Source of the DNA: Candidatus Caldisaccharidevorator malaysiensis
GTDB lineage: Bacteria; Armatimonadota; Fervidibacteria; Fervidibacterales; Fervidibacteraceae
NCBI GenBank assembly: GCA_025057575.1
Contig: JANXBO010000026.1
Coordinates: forward strand, 1-34,836
Direction of reading: 5' to 3'
DNA length: 34,836 bases
Part shown: positions 1-7,878 of the stretch, piece after piece
Layout: each line of letters starts with the position of its first letter
Position numbering within the stretch: the stretch's first letter is position 1
Notes under the pieces: model-generated
Databases searched by the model: none
Told to the model about the DNA's origin: nothing
The model's input: only the letters and a program-made list of their open reading frames with translations
Translations under genes and position numbers: made by a program

Positions 1-1684
1 GCTCGGGAGTGTCCACACCGATGAGGGACAGACCGTCTTTGAAGACCTTCTTTGCCCCTGCCACCAGGAACAGTCGGGCAGCACTCAAGTTAGGATCGTC
101 ACTGAGAACCCGGCATCTTTCATAAAAGTCGTGGAATCGGTCGGCCAGTTGGATCAGGTATTGGGGGATCAGATGCGGGGACAAAGACAGAGCCGCCTCT
201 TTGACTAGGTCGGGGAAAAAGGCAAGCTGACGAATGAGACGGCGCTCCGGCTGGGAATTAAGGACGGAAAGGTCGGCTGTTCGGTAAGAAGACAGAGCGG
301 GATGGTTCCGTTCGGCGGCTTGTCGGAAGATAGCGCAGCAGCGAGCATGACCATACTGAACATAGTAGACAGGATTGTCTTGGCTTTTTTGAATGGCTAA
401 GTCCAGGTCAATGTCTAAGTGAGCGTCGGCACTGCGGGACAAAAGGAAGAAGCGGGCGGCATCTTTGCCGATCCAGTCCAACAAGTCATCCAAGGCGACC
501 AGTTCCCCTGCTCTCTTGCTCATCCGCACGACTTCGCCCTCTCTGACGAGCCGCACGAGTTGATAGAGGACGACTCGGAGCCAAGGCTTTTCTTCATCCT
601 CAATCTTCAGGGCCCTGAGGGCAGCGTGCAGACGAGGGGAATGTCCGTGATGATCAGCACCCCAGACCACCACGGCAAACTGGTAACCCCGCTCCCACTT
701 GTAAAGATGATAGGCGATATCAGAAGCAAGGTAGGTCGGAGCGCCGGTCTGTCGGACCAGGACCCGGTCCTCTTCATCACCGAAGCGACTGGTTGCCAAC
801 CAAAGGGCGTCTTCAAACGCGTAGGTCAGCCCCAGGGAAGAAAGGCGCTGAATCACCTCGTCCACTCTGCCCGTGTCGTAAAGCCACTGTTCACTGACCC
901 ATTGGTCAAACTGGACACCAAACCTTAAAAGGACCTCCCGATGCTGCTCCACGATCTTTTTGACAGCCAGTTGGTTGAACAGTCGGACCCGTTCTTCCAG
1001 AGGGACGGAAAGATATTGATCCCCCGCCTCGTTAACGATCATTCGGGCTAATTCTACAAGATACTCGCCGTGGTAGCCGTCTTCAGGGACCGACGCCTCT
1101 TCACCCAAAACCTGACGATACCGTGCCTCTAAGGATTTTCCGAACCGTTGAATCTGTCCGGATACCCAAACATCGTTGATGTAGTATTCACGGTCTACCT
1201 GGTAGCCGATAGCCGCAAGGAGGCAGGCGAGGGCATCGCCGATGGCGGCGCCCCGAGCATTTCCGATTTGCAAGGGACCCGTCGGGTTGGCACTGACAAA
1301 CTCCACTTGAACTTTTTGCGCCTCTCCGATGTTCCAGTAAGGTTGCCCTTCTCTGACCTCTAAGAGGTCGTGCACCGTCTCCGCCAGCCATTGGGGTCGG
1401 ACCGTGATGTTGATGAAACCGGGAGGAGCAACTTGAACCGATTCCAGCCATTCGGTAGAGGGCAAAAAAGAGACGATAGTTTCCGCTAATTCCGTCGGTT
1501 TTTTGTTGGCGGGTCGCGCAAGGACCAAAGCCAAATTGGTGGCAAAATCGCCCCACTCGTCCTGAGGTGGCGGCGAAACAGTAAAGCGGGGTGGCGGCGG
1601 GATCACGGGAAGGGCACCAGCGTCCGTGGCTTTGCTCAACGCCTCTTGAAGGACAGCAGAAATTTCATCTCTTTTCGTCCGCAA
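1..1684 (-). CDS. argS: Arginyl-tRNA synthetase (3' end outside window)
   Basis: Class I aminoacyl-tRNA synthetase that charges tRNA-Arg in the cytoplasm. The reading frame is open from a TTG at 1684 to the left edge; only a few C-terminal residues are missing, since the last visible residues (LSLIGVDTPE) match the family's usual end. Recognisable parts are the N-terminal segment with GDFATNLAL, the nucleotide-binding SANPTGPLQIGNARGAAIGD (HIGH region), and a KMSKS equivalent, RMSKRAG. The first His of HIGH is Gln here. The TTG start is chosen because AGAGGTGATCC sits five bases upstream and no ATG or GTG lies in frame nearby. It follows the CBS-DUF1385 gene by 31 nt and is probably cotranscribed with it. 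Family assignment is firm; the start is likely. Confidence 0.95.
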   Translation of the reverse strand, partial: MRTKRDEISAVLQEALSKATDAGALPVIPPPPRFTVSPPPQDEWGDFATNLALVLARPANKKPTELAETIVSFLPSTEWLESVQVAPPGFINITVRPQWLAETVHDLLEVREGQPYWNIGEAQKVQVEFVSANPTGPLQIGNARGAAIGDALACLLAAIGYQVDREYYINDVWVSGQIQRFGKSLEARYRQVLGEEASVPEDGYHGEYLVELARMIVNEAGDQYLSVPLEERVRLFNQLAVKKIVEQHREVLLRFGVQFDQWVSEQWLYDTGRVDEVIQRLSSLGLTYAFEDALWLATSRFGDEEDRVLVRQTGAPTYLASDIAYHLYKWERGYQFAVVVWGADHHGHSPRLHAALRALKIEDEEKPWLRVVLYQLVRLVREGEVVRMSKRAGELVALDDLLDWIGKDAARFFLLSRSADAHLDIDLDLAIQKSQDNPVYYVQYGHARCCAIFRQAAERNHPALSSYRTADLSVLNSQPERRLIRQLAFFPDLVKEAALSLSPHLIPQYLIQLADRFHDFYERCRVLSDDPNLSAARLFLVAGAKKVFKDGLSLIGVDTPE

Positions 1685-1715
1685 GGGGGATCACCTCTTT
1701 AAGGGGATTCTTTTA

Positions 1716-2858
1716 TTAGAAGATCAAGCGAGGAAACTGCAAATGGGCAGCCATTTGGTTGAGCACCAGGAGCGTTAACGAGGCGCCACAGAGGACCTGC
1801 ACCAAGCCCAGGTTCCATATCTGAACGATAAGGGGCGGGCGAAAGTGGGGCAGGTTCTGATAGCGCTGGAGAATTTCTTTGCCGGCTTCAATAGCGCGTT
1901 CCAGTTGCCTTTTGGTTGGTTTGCGGACGGTGAACAGTCGCTGGAGGACCATTCCAATGGGTCGCCAAGTCAAAAGAATTACGACAAAAAGGAAGAGCAT
2001 AAAGGGAGCAGGGATATTGCTGAAGGCGACCGTGGTCAAAAGGATCACTAAGGCAGCCAGGTTCGTTCCACAGCGGGGATGTTCCAAAGGCATTCGGGAA
2101 ACGGCTTCTACGGTCAAATCTTCACCCTGCTCAATCGCATGGACGACCTGATGCTCTCCTCCATGGTAGCCGGTCAAAGGAAGAACTCGGAGAGTCAAAA
2201 AGAAAATGAAACCCTGAAGTAGGTGAATGATCAGTAACCAATGGCTCCAGGGAAAAGAAGAGCCAGCCAAAGACGGAGGACGCTGAAGAACATAGGCTGT
2301 CAAAAAGTCGGTCCCTAACAGTCCGTCCACAAGGTGGAGGAGAAACAGGACCGAGACGCTGGCAAAAGCCAAACAGAGAGCCATCACAACTCCAGTCGTG
2401 AAAACAGCCAGGTTGCCAACGCCTGCCCGATGGTTGCCGGTGGTCAGAAAAACGCCCCAGGGGGTTGCCATCCCGCCGATTCGGTGGGGGCGAAGACCGC
2501 GCGTCAACGCCGCTGCCACATCCGAACGGGTAACGATGCCTTTAAGTGAACCCGATCCATCGGCGACAGCGACCGCCGCCAACCCGTTGTGGTCCAGCAG
2601 CCAAGCAACCTGCTGGACCGATGCTTCCGAGTCCACTACCAACTGAGGTCTTTTCATCACATCGGCGACCGTTAGCGCCTGGTGACTGTTTAGGGATGCT
2701 CGCAATAGATCCTGATCCTCTACCACCGCCACGATCCTGTCGTTTTCCGCAACGGGCAGCAACGGGCATTGAGCCTGCCGCATCATTTCCGCTGCCTTAC
2801 CAATAGAGTCCGTTGGACGCACCACCGGACAGCGGCGCACGATGTAACCGGCTTTCAT
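1716..2858 (-). CDS. CBS-domain pair fused to DUF1385 membrane protein
   Basis: A protein of about 380 residues. Roughly the first 130 form two CBS motifs (VVRPTDSIGKAAEMM and VVDSEASVQQVAWLL, each followed by a GIVTRSD-like strand), which usually bind adenine nucleotides. The rest is a DUF1385 (YqhQ-like) membrane domain with its hallmark GYHGGEHQVVHAIEQGEDLT followed by HPRCGTN, and several membrane helices. DUF1385 proteins have no settled biochemical role. The fusion suggests a membrane activity gated by nucleotide binding, which is inference. The ATG at 2858 is preferred over the TTG six bases upstream because AGGAG lies eight bases before the ATG. It is divergent from rpmB and upstream of argS. 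Domain calls are strong, function unknown. Confidence 0.88.
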   Translation of the reverse strand: MKAGYIVRRCPVVRPTDSIGKAAEMMRQAQCPLLPVAENDRIVAVVEDQDLLRASLNSHQALTVADVMKRPQLVVDSEASVQQVAWLLDHNGLAAVAVADGSGSLKGIVTRSDVAAALTRGLRPHRIGGMATPWGVFLTTGNHRAGVGNLAVFTTGVVMALCLAFASVSVLFLLHLVDGLLGTDFLTAYVLQRPPSLAGSSFPWSHWLLIIHLLQGFIFFLTLRVLPLTGYHGGEHQVVHAIEQGEDLTVEAVSRMPLEHPRCGTNLAALVILLTTVAFSNIPAPFMLFLFVVILLTWRPIGMVLQRLFTVRKPTKRQLERAIEAGKEILQRYQNLPHFRPPLIVQIWNLGLVQVLCGASLTLLVLNQMAAHLQFPRLIF

Positions 2859-2893
2859 TGACAACTCTCCTGAGACTGCTTTTTCAAAATCAT

Positions 2894-2914
2894 CTGTGTT
2901 ACAGTTTGGTGCGC
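2894..2914. promoter_or_regulatory. Putative operator: CTGTGTTACAG plus TTTGGTGCGC
   Basis: A near-palindrome, CTGTG-T-TACAG, followed directly by TTTGGTGCGC, in the 116-nt gap between the divergent CBS-DUF1385 and rpmB genes. The same 21-bp block recurs with two differences at 12211-12231 in another divergent gap. Its position over the predicted minus-strand transcription start would suit a repressor site. No binding protein is identified. Confidence 0.4.
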
Positions 2915-2916
2915 CT

Positions 2917-2946
2917 ATTTTGGCACAGACCCTTAGAAACTGTCAC
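2917..2946 (-). promoter_or_regulatory. Candidate sigma-70-like promoter for CBS-DUF1385/argS
   Basis: On the minus strand GTGACA (-35-like, 2946-2941) and CAAAAT (-10-like, 2922-2917) are separated by 18 nt and point towards the gene starting at 2858. The predicted transcription start would fall near 2910, inside the inverted-repeat motif at 2894-2914. This was judged by eye only. Confidence 0.35.
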
Positions 2947-2974
2947 GACAAAATGGCGAAAGCGGGTGAGCGGA

Positions 2975-3163
2975 ATGTGGAAATGCCAGATCTGTGGCAA
3001 GTCGGGTATGGGCAGTTATCGGGTGAGCCACTCCAAGCATCATACCAAGGTGTGGCTGAGGGCGAACCTTCGGAAGGTAAAAGCGAAAATCGGCAGCCAG
3101 GTCCGTCGGATTAAGGTCTGCACCTCCTGCCTGAAAAAGGGAAAGGTTGTTCTCGCTTCTTAA
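2975..3163 (+). CDS. rpmB: 50S ribosomal protein L28
   Basis: A 62-residue large-subunit protein (bL28). It begins MWKCQICGKSGMGSYRVSHS and carries the family's central RRIKVCTSCLKKGKV. Two CxxC pairs (C4/C7 and the CTSC near the C-terminus) mark it as the zinc-binding form. A longer in-frame reading back to 2813 exists, but the extra 54 residues overlap the divergent gene and do not resemble L28. The ATG at 2975 has GGGTGAG a few bases upstream and gives the normal family length. It is divergent from the CBS-DUF1385 gene and 85 nt upstream of the anti-sigma-like gene. Confidence 0.95.
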   Translation: MWKCQICGKSGMGSYRVSHSKHHTKVWLRANLRKVKAKIGSQVRRIKVCTSCLKKGKVVLAS

Positions 3164-3248
3164 TTAAAATTAATCGGCAGCAGTCACCTGTTGGCGGTTC
3201 GGAAACCTTTTCCCGTTGCTCCCTATCTCTCCTTATTGAGGGAATGGC

Positions 3249-3719
3249 GTGAACCGTTGGTGTCGTTGGGTTCAACAACAGATGCACCGCCTTTCGGTTA
3301 ATGGGCTCCCCTTTCCCCTATCCTACTTAGCCCTTCGGCACATCGCATCCTGCCCGGACTGCCAGGTTCTTTGGCAGCGGGAGGAAAAACTGACGGCTTG
3401 GCTACGACAAGCGGGACAGGTTAAGTGGGACCGGAGCCATTTGTGGCACCGTCTAAAACCGCGCTTAAAGCAGCGTCCTGTGGTGGGCCAACCGTTCTGG
3501 CACCGTGTTCTTGCCGTGGCAACGGTCGCCACTTCCATCGTTGGGATGGGGCTTTATTTTTGGCTCCGTCCAGTGCCACCTGCCCAGCAGGCTCTTTCGG
3601 CTTCGGTGCGTCCCTTTGTTCAGGCAATGATTCAGCATCATTTGACTTTAGGGTCCGCATCCGTTGCGGATGAGGTCATCCCCGCCCTGACCCTCATCGG
3701 TGGTCGCCAGGAACCATGA
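3249..3719 (+). CDS. Anti-sigma-factor-like protein, zinc-binding, single membrane helix
   Basis: A 156-residue protein with a GTG start behind GAGGGA. Residues 31-38 read HIASCPDC, the HxxxCxxC signature of zinc-binding anti-sigma domains, here with C5 and H13 available as extra ligands. A basic stretch is followed by one membrane helix (about 88-105) and a short outer segment. This layout fits a membrane-anchored anti-sigma factor holding an ECF sigma factor on the cytoplasmic side. No sigma gene lies next to it. It overlaps the following RseB-like gene by 4 bp (ATGA), so the two are probably made together. The role is inferred from motif, topology and partner; other membrane zinc proteins cannot be excluded. 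Confidence 0.6.
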   Translation: MNRWCRWVQQQMHRLSVNGLPFPLSYLALRHIASCPDCQVLWQREEKLTAWLRQAGQVKWDRSHLWHRLKPRLKQRPVVGQPFWHRVLAVATVATSIVGMGLYFWLRPVPPAQQALSASVRPFVQAMIQHHLTLGSASVADEVIPALTLIGGRQEP

Positions 3720-4741
3720 AAAGGCTCTTTTTTCTCGCCCTTCTGCTTGCCCTTGGAGTCGCCATCGCCGCTCTGCTTTACTGGAATCGCTCCGTCACGG
3801 ACAGAAGGACAAAAACAGGTCTTTCTCTTCTTCAAAAAGCCCTGACCAACCGTCACAAGTGGGAAATGACGGGTCGAGTCCGCTGGATCCTTTCGGTGGG
3901 CGAGAACAAGTGGTCGCAAGGGGTCGCCCAGGTGAGCCTGAAGGGGTCCGATCTTTTCGTCCGTTCGGCGGGGGCGGAGGTTTGGTGCTCGGCTCAGGGC
4001 TGCCGAGTGCGATCGGAAGAAGGTGCCCTCGTCTCCGAGCCTTTATGGATTTACCAAATAAAAAATTACCCTGACCGTTTGTCCCTGATTGCTGCTAACT
4101 ACCGTTTGCAGGTTGCGGGAAAGAGACGGTTCTCTGGCAAAAATTGTGTCGTCATTTATGCGTCGCCCATTAAGAAAGTCGCTTATCCGCGATGGCTGGC
4201 GATTGATCCGGTTTTCGGATTGATCCTGCGCCAGGAGGTTTTCGGGCACGATGGGACTCTTCTTCAAGCGACTGAGTGGGAGAGCGCTCAGCCTGCTCCT
4301 CGTCCGGCGGTGAGAACCCACAAGTTTCTGGAGCCGGATTCCCGTTGGAAGGAAGCAGCCTCTCTTCTCCCTTCAGGTTTTGTTCCCGAGAAATTTGGGA
4401 TGAGCCGATGCCGCTGCTGTCCTTGCGGAACGACGGCTCATTCCCTGCTGGCAACTGATGGTCTTTGCGATTTGACCCTTTTGCAGGTGCAGCCGGGGGA
4501 ATCGGGCTGTGCCCATTGCCAGCGCCCACCGGAACCGACGGGTGTCGTCCAGATAGGGAGCCTGTCCATTGCTTGGCAGCGAAACCACTTCACCTGGGTC
4601 GCGGTGGGAGAGGTCCCTCCTGCCGTTGCCTTACAAGTGGTCAAGAAAGCGGCGGCTTTGGAGCCGGACTTTTCTCTGACCGAGGATGAACCCAATGCCC
4701 TGACCGTCCCCCAAACTTTTCCTCCAACCGAATCTCGCTGA
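3716..4741 (+). CDS. RseB/MucB-like exported sigma-regulatory protein
   Basis: A 341-residue protein with an N-terminal hydrophobic segment (residues 3-22; signal or anchor). The middle contains IDPVFGLILRQEVFGHDG, which resembles the conserved strand pair of MucB/RseB and related lipoprotein-carrier folds (paired with a transmembrane anti-sigma partner in known systems). A cysteine-rich stretch, MSRCRCCPCG, and a later GCAHC are unusual and may form disulfides or bind metal. The start overlaps the anti-sigma-like gene by ATGA. The last 101 bp overlap the 3' end of moaC on the opposite strand. The RseB assignment is a moderate-confidence fold-level reading supported by the neighbour. Confidence 0.55.
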   Translation: MKRLFFLALLLALGVAIAALLYWNRSVTDRRTKTGLSLLQKALTNRHKWEMTGRVRWILSVGENKWSQGVAQVSLKGSDLFVRSAGAEVWCSAQGCRVRSEEGALVSEPLWIYQIKNYPDRLSLIAANYRLQVAGKRRFSGKNCVVIYASPIKKVAYPRWLAIDPVFGLILRQEVFGHDGTLLQATEWESAQPAPRPAVRTHKFLEPDSRWKEAASLLPSGFVPEKFGMSRCRCCPCGTTAHSLLATDGLCDLTLLQVQPGESGCAHCQRPPEPTGVVQIGSLSIAWQRNHFTWVAVGEVPPAVALQVVKKAAALEPDFSLTEDEPNALTVPQTFPPTESR

Positions 4742-5138
4742 TAATCATTGCTGGGTCCAGTCCCTTGCACATATCATAAATTGTCAAAGCAGCGATCGCG
4801 GCACCCAGTAGGGCTTCCATCTCGGCGCCCGTCTTCGCCTCACAGGAAACTTCTACGGTGATCTTCACCGTTTGCTCTTCGTCGTTGATCTGGCACTTTA
4901 TATGAGCGCCGGAAATCGGAATCGGATGGCAGAGGGGAATCAGATCAGGCGTCTTTTTCACCGCCAGGTAGCCAGCAATTTCCGCCGCTGCGATCGGGTC
5001 ACCTTTTGGTATTCTTTTTTCCTTGATCTTTCGGATCGTTTCCTTATCCATCCGAATAATGGCGATGGCTCGGGCATAGCGGCGGGTTACTTCTTTTCCG
5101 GATACATCCACCATTTGGATCATTGGGTTTTCGTCCAT
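4641..5138 (-). CDS. moaC: Cyclic pyranopterin monophosphate synthase (MoaC)
   Basis: MoaC acts after MoaA in molybdenum-cofactor synthesis, converting the GTP-derived cyclic intermediate to cyclic pyranopterin monophosphate. The 165-residue protein has the early MVDVSGKEVTRRYA, the LIPLCHPIPI motif and the TIYDMCKGLDPAM motif holding the catalytic Lys/Asp, and ends just beyond the typical EKFGGRSGHW with a short proline-rich tail. The ATG at 5138 is chosen because GAGG lies seven bases upstream. It is the last gene of the minus-strand run, 9 nt after queA. The C-terminal tail lies in the 101-bp convergent overlap with the RseB-like gene. No other molybdopterin genes are in the window. Confidence 0.95.
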   Translation of the reverse strand: MDENPMIQMVDVSGKEVTRRYARAIAIIRMDKETIRKIKEKRIPKGDPIAAAEIAGYLAVKKTPDLIPLCHPIPISGAHIKCQINDEEQTVKITVEVSCEAKTGAEMEALLGAAIAALTIYDMCKGLDPAMIISEIRLEEKFGGRSGHWVHPRSEKSPAPKPPLS

Positions 5139-5147
5139 CGGGATCCC

Positions 5148-6209
5148 TCACAGAATCAGCATCGCATCTCCGAAACTGTAAAACCGGTAACCTTGATGGA
5201 TGGCTTCCTGATAGATCTGAAGAGTCCGACCAATGTCACCGATAAAGGCAGCGACCAAAGCCAGGTTGGACGAACGAGGAAGGTGGAAGTTAGTGATGAG
5301 CGCGTCAACGGCTTTGAACTGGTAGCCGGGAGTAATGTAAAGCCCCGTCCAGCCCGACTGACTTTCTACCTGGTGAACGGCTGGAGCACAGGACTCAAGG
5401 GTCCTGACAGAGGTCGTTCCGACGGCGACGACCTTGTTCCCTCGGGTCCAGCACTCCCTTAAGATTTGGGCGGTTTCTTCGGGAAGGCGAAAGAACTCTA
5501 CATCCATTTGATGCTGCTGAAGCGTCTCAGCGGTGATCGGCTTAAAGGTTGCCCAACCGATGTGCAGAGTCACGGAGGCAAACAAAATCCCTTTGCTTTT
5601 CAGTTCGTCAATGAGCCGCTCGGTAAAATGGAACCCTGCCGTTGGTGCGGCGACTGAGCCTGGGTCTTTGGCAAAGACCGTCTGATAATCCGATGGCTTT
5701 GTCACTGGCTGATGGATATAGGGAGGCAGCGGCATGTCACCGGCTTCCTCAAGGAAAGCCAAAACTTCGTCAGTCCTTCGGTCTAACGACAGCAGATAGG
5801 ACCCTTTATCGGTTTTCCCCTCAAAGCGTCCTTTGAGGAGCGAAGAACCCGACGAGCAGACAAACTCCCGACCCCCTCTCGCTTTACGACCGGGGCGAAC
5901 TAACGCTTCCCACAGGTTCCGGCTCTCGTCAATGGGTTTCAGCAAAAGGATCTCTACCTTCCCCTCCGTCGGGATCGTTCTTGCGGTGATTCGAGCAGGG
6001 ATCACCTTTGTGTCGTTGATGACCAAAACGTCTCCTTTTTTCAGAAATCGGGAAAGTTCGTAAAAGAAGGTGTGCACCATCTCGCCCGTGTTGCGGTTAT
6101 AGACCAACAGGCGCGAGTGGTCCCTTGGCTCCACCGGTCTCTGGGCAATTCGGTCTTGAGGAAGAGGGTAATCCAGTTTTGATGTCTTGATCTCTTGCGT
6201 GATGTCCAT
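5148..6209 (-). CDS. queA: S-adenosylmethionine:tRNA ribosyltransferase-isomerase (QueA)
   Basis: QueA transfers and isomerises the ribosyl group of S-adenosylmethionine onto preQ1-modified tRNA, making epoxyqueuosine. Full length, with DYPLPQDRIAQRPVEPRDHSRLL at the N-terminus, VINDTKVIPARI, the AAPTAGFHFTERL active-site region, VGTTSVRTLES, and the terminal YSFGDAMLI. The ATG at 6209 is preferred to a GTG six bases upstream, since AAAGGG is nine bases before the ATG and almost touches the GTG. It sits 22 nt after the secreted TPR gene and 9 nt before moaC. The other queuosine genes (tgt, queG) are not here. Confidence 0.96.
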   Translation of the reverse strand: MDITQEIKTSKLDYPLPQDRIAQRPVEPRDHSRLLVYNRNTGEMVHTFFYELSRFLKKGDVLVINDTKVIPARITARTIPTEGKVEILLLKPIDESRNLWEALVRPGRKARGGREFVCSSGSSLLKGRFEGKTDKGSYLLSLDRRTDEVLAFLEEAGDMPLPPYIHQPVTKPSDYQTVFAKDPGSVAAPTAGFHFTERLIDELKSKGILFASVTLHIGWATFKPITAETLQQHQMDVEFFRLPEETAQILRECWTRGNKVVAVGTTSVRTLESCAPAVHQVESQSGWTGLYITPGYQFKAVDALITNFHLPRSSNLALVAAFIGDIGRTLQIYQEAIHQGYRFYSFGDAMLIL

Positions 6210-6231
6210 AGGCACCGTCCCTTTCCCTTTT

Positions 6232-7878
6232 TCAAGAGCGCTGAAGAGGGCGAAGAGACGAGGGCTGGGCGGCTTCCAGTTCTAGCCGGGAAAATTCCAG
6301 GAGAATCATCGCTCTCCGGTAGGTCAATTCGTCCGGCTCCGTAAGCCAGGTTTTCAACAAGTGCACTGCCTGCTGAAAGAGTTCCAAACTCAGAATGCGG
6401 CGCCGATGCGACCGGTCGTAGGCGGTGGGAACCTTAAGACCGTAGGCGTTTTTCAGCAGTTTCGCCGATCCTTCTTCCAGTTGGACCAAAAGGTTCATCA
6501 GATCTTGCTTGAGGATTTTTTGGTCATTGAACTCCCCCAGTCCCTTTCGCATTAATTCAAAGAACCTAACCGCTTCTTGGTCCAGAGCCTGAAAGAAAAA
6601 GGTCACCCTTGGTGATGCGGGGGTAAAGTCTTTTTGCTGCTCTAAGATGGCTGAAAGAAAGCGGTAGGCGATCTCGTATTGTTTTATACGGCAAGCCCCT
6701 TCCACCCCTAACTCCAGAAGTTGAGGATCCGCACTTTTTTCCTCATAGAGTTTCTTGACTCCACCCACCACTTCGTCATACCGTTTTCTGCTGGCGAGGC
6801 GCTGGACCGCTTCCTTAATGATTTGCGGCTCTTTGGCTTCTAACACCAGTTGTCGGTCCCATTCTTCCGCCTGCTTGAACAGTGCCGATGCCTCTCGGTC
6901 CCGACCCCTTCGGAAGGCTTCCGTCGCCAGTTGGAAGGCGGCTTCGGCTCCCAAAGCCTTTTCCGCTTCCCCTGCCATTCCTCCTTCCGTTAGTCGCCGA
7001 ACGGCTTCCAGGACGCGATCATATCGCTTCCGCTTCGCCTCCACACGGGCGGACCCTTTCCAAGCCTCCCACAAGTCACCCTTCAACTGGACCGCTCTCC
7101 GGTATTCCAGGCTGGCTTCCTCCCATTTGTTTTGAGCCTCGTAGAGGGCACCCAGCCTTTGGTAGAGGCTCGGCTCCGCCGGATTGGCAGCGACCATCTC
7201 GCTGAGACGGCGAATGGCATCGTCCCATTTGCCTTCCGCTGCTAACCGGTCAACCTCTCCCAAATCGGGCGGTGGACCAACGGGTTCCTCCCGCTTCAAC
7301 AAAGCCTCCTTCAACCACCCGACGACTCGCAAGGCTAAGAGTAAGGATGGGTCTTTCTGAAATTTCTCTGATAACCCGACTTTTTTGATCTCGTCCATCT
7401 CCTCCGGCTTGGGGGGAAAGGTCTTGAGGTCCGCAACAAACTTGTCCTCCTTCGGCCAGACGAGATGAACAAGAACCGTTAAGGGCTCGCCGTCTTGCCC
7501 ATCCAAAACCGAAATCCATACGACGGCTCCTGCTCCTTCTGCCTGGGCAATGGTTTCAGCAAAAGCGGACGGTCTTGTTTTGACTTCTGGGCTTAACTTT
7601 CCTTCCGCTATGGCTCTTAGAAGGGAAGGGGATTCGGGGTCAAAGTTTCCCACAGACCATCCCAGTTTCGCCCGTGACAGAAAGAAACGGAAGGTAGACA
7701 GGAACTTCTCTTGAATTTTTGGCTCTGCCGGTGGCTGGGCCGGTGGCAGGATCAGGAGGAAAAGGGCTCGTTGGGCAGAGGGTGGGGCTTCGCTCAAAAC
7801 GGTTGAAAGCACTAAAAGGGCGACCGCTAAAGTCGCCGCTACTGTGCCCGTCGGCAGACTTCTAAGCCTTGCCGGCAT
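6232..7878 (-). CDS. Exported TPR-repeat protein
   Basis: A 548-residue protein. Residues about 12-30 (TVAATLAVALLVLSTVLSEA) form a signal peptide or anchor. A region of about 150 residues without recognised homology follows, then TPR-like helical repeats from about residue 205 (WDDAIRRLSEMVAANPAEPS, LYQRLGALYEAQNKWEEASL). The C-terminal 150 residues are helical and not assigned. TPR proteins are scaffolds, so no reaction can be given. The start overlaps the 3' end of the zinc-ribbon TPR gene by 40 bp, pointing to translational coupling and a shared role. The ATG at 7878 has AAAGG nine bases upstream. Probably periplasmic or membrane-anchored. Confidence 0.8.
   Translation of the reverse strand: MPARLRSLPTGTVAATLAVALLVLSTVLSEAPPSAQRALFLLILPPAQPPAEPKIQEKFLSTFRFFLSRAKLGWSVGNFDPESPSLLRAIAEGKLSPEVKTRPSAFAETIAQAEGAGAVVWISVLDGQDGEPLTVLVHLVWPKEDKFVADLKTFPPKPEEMDEIKKVGLSEKFQKDPSLLLALRVVGWLKEALLKREEPVGPPPDLGEVDRLAAEGKWDDAIRRLSEMVAANPAEPSLYQRLGALYEAQNKWEEASLEYRRAVQLKGDLWEAWKGSARVEAKRKRYDRVLEAVRRLTEGGMAGEAEKALGAEAAFQLATEAFRRGRDREASALFKQAEEWDRQLVLEAKEPQIIKEAVQRLASRKRYDEVVGGVKKLYEEKSADPQLLELGVEGACRIKQYEIAYRFLSAILEQQKDFTPASPRVTFFFQALDQEAVRFFELMRKGLGEFNDQKILKQDLMNLLVQLEEGSAKLLKNAYGLKVPTAYDRSHRRRILSLELFQQAVHLLKTWLTEPDELTYRRAMILLEFSRLELEAAQPSSLRPLQRS

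Noticed and set aside
419-928. Plus-strand open frame of 169 codons
   Set aside because: It lies wholly antisense to argS, whose minus-strand frame reads a complete, motif-bearing synthetase. The plus-strand translation has no recognisable motif.
2813-2974. N-terminal extension of rpmB in the same frame
   Set aside because: It would add 54 unrelated residues, overlap the divergent gene's start, and exceed the normal L28 length. The ATG at 2975 has its own ribosome binding site.
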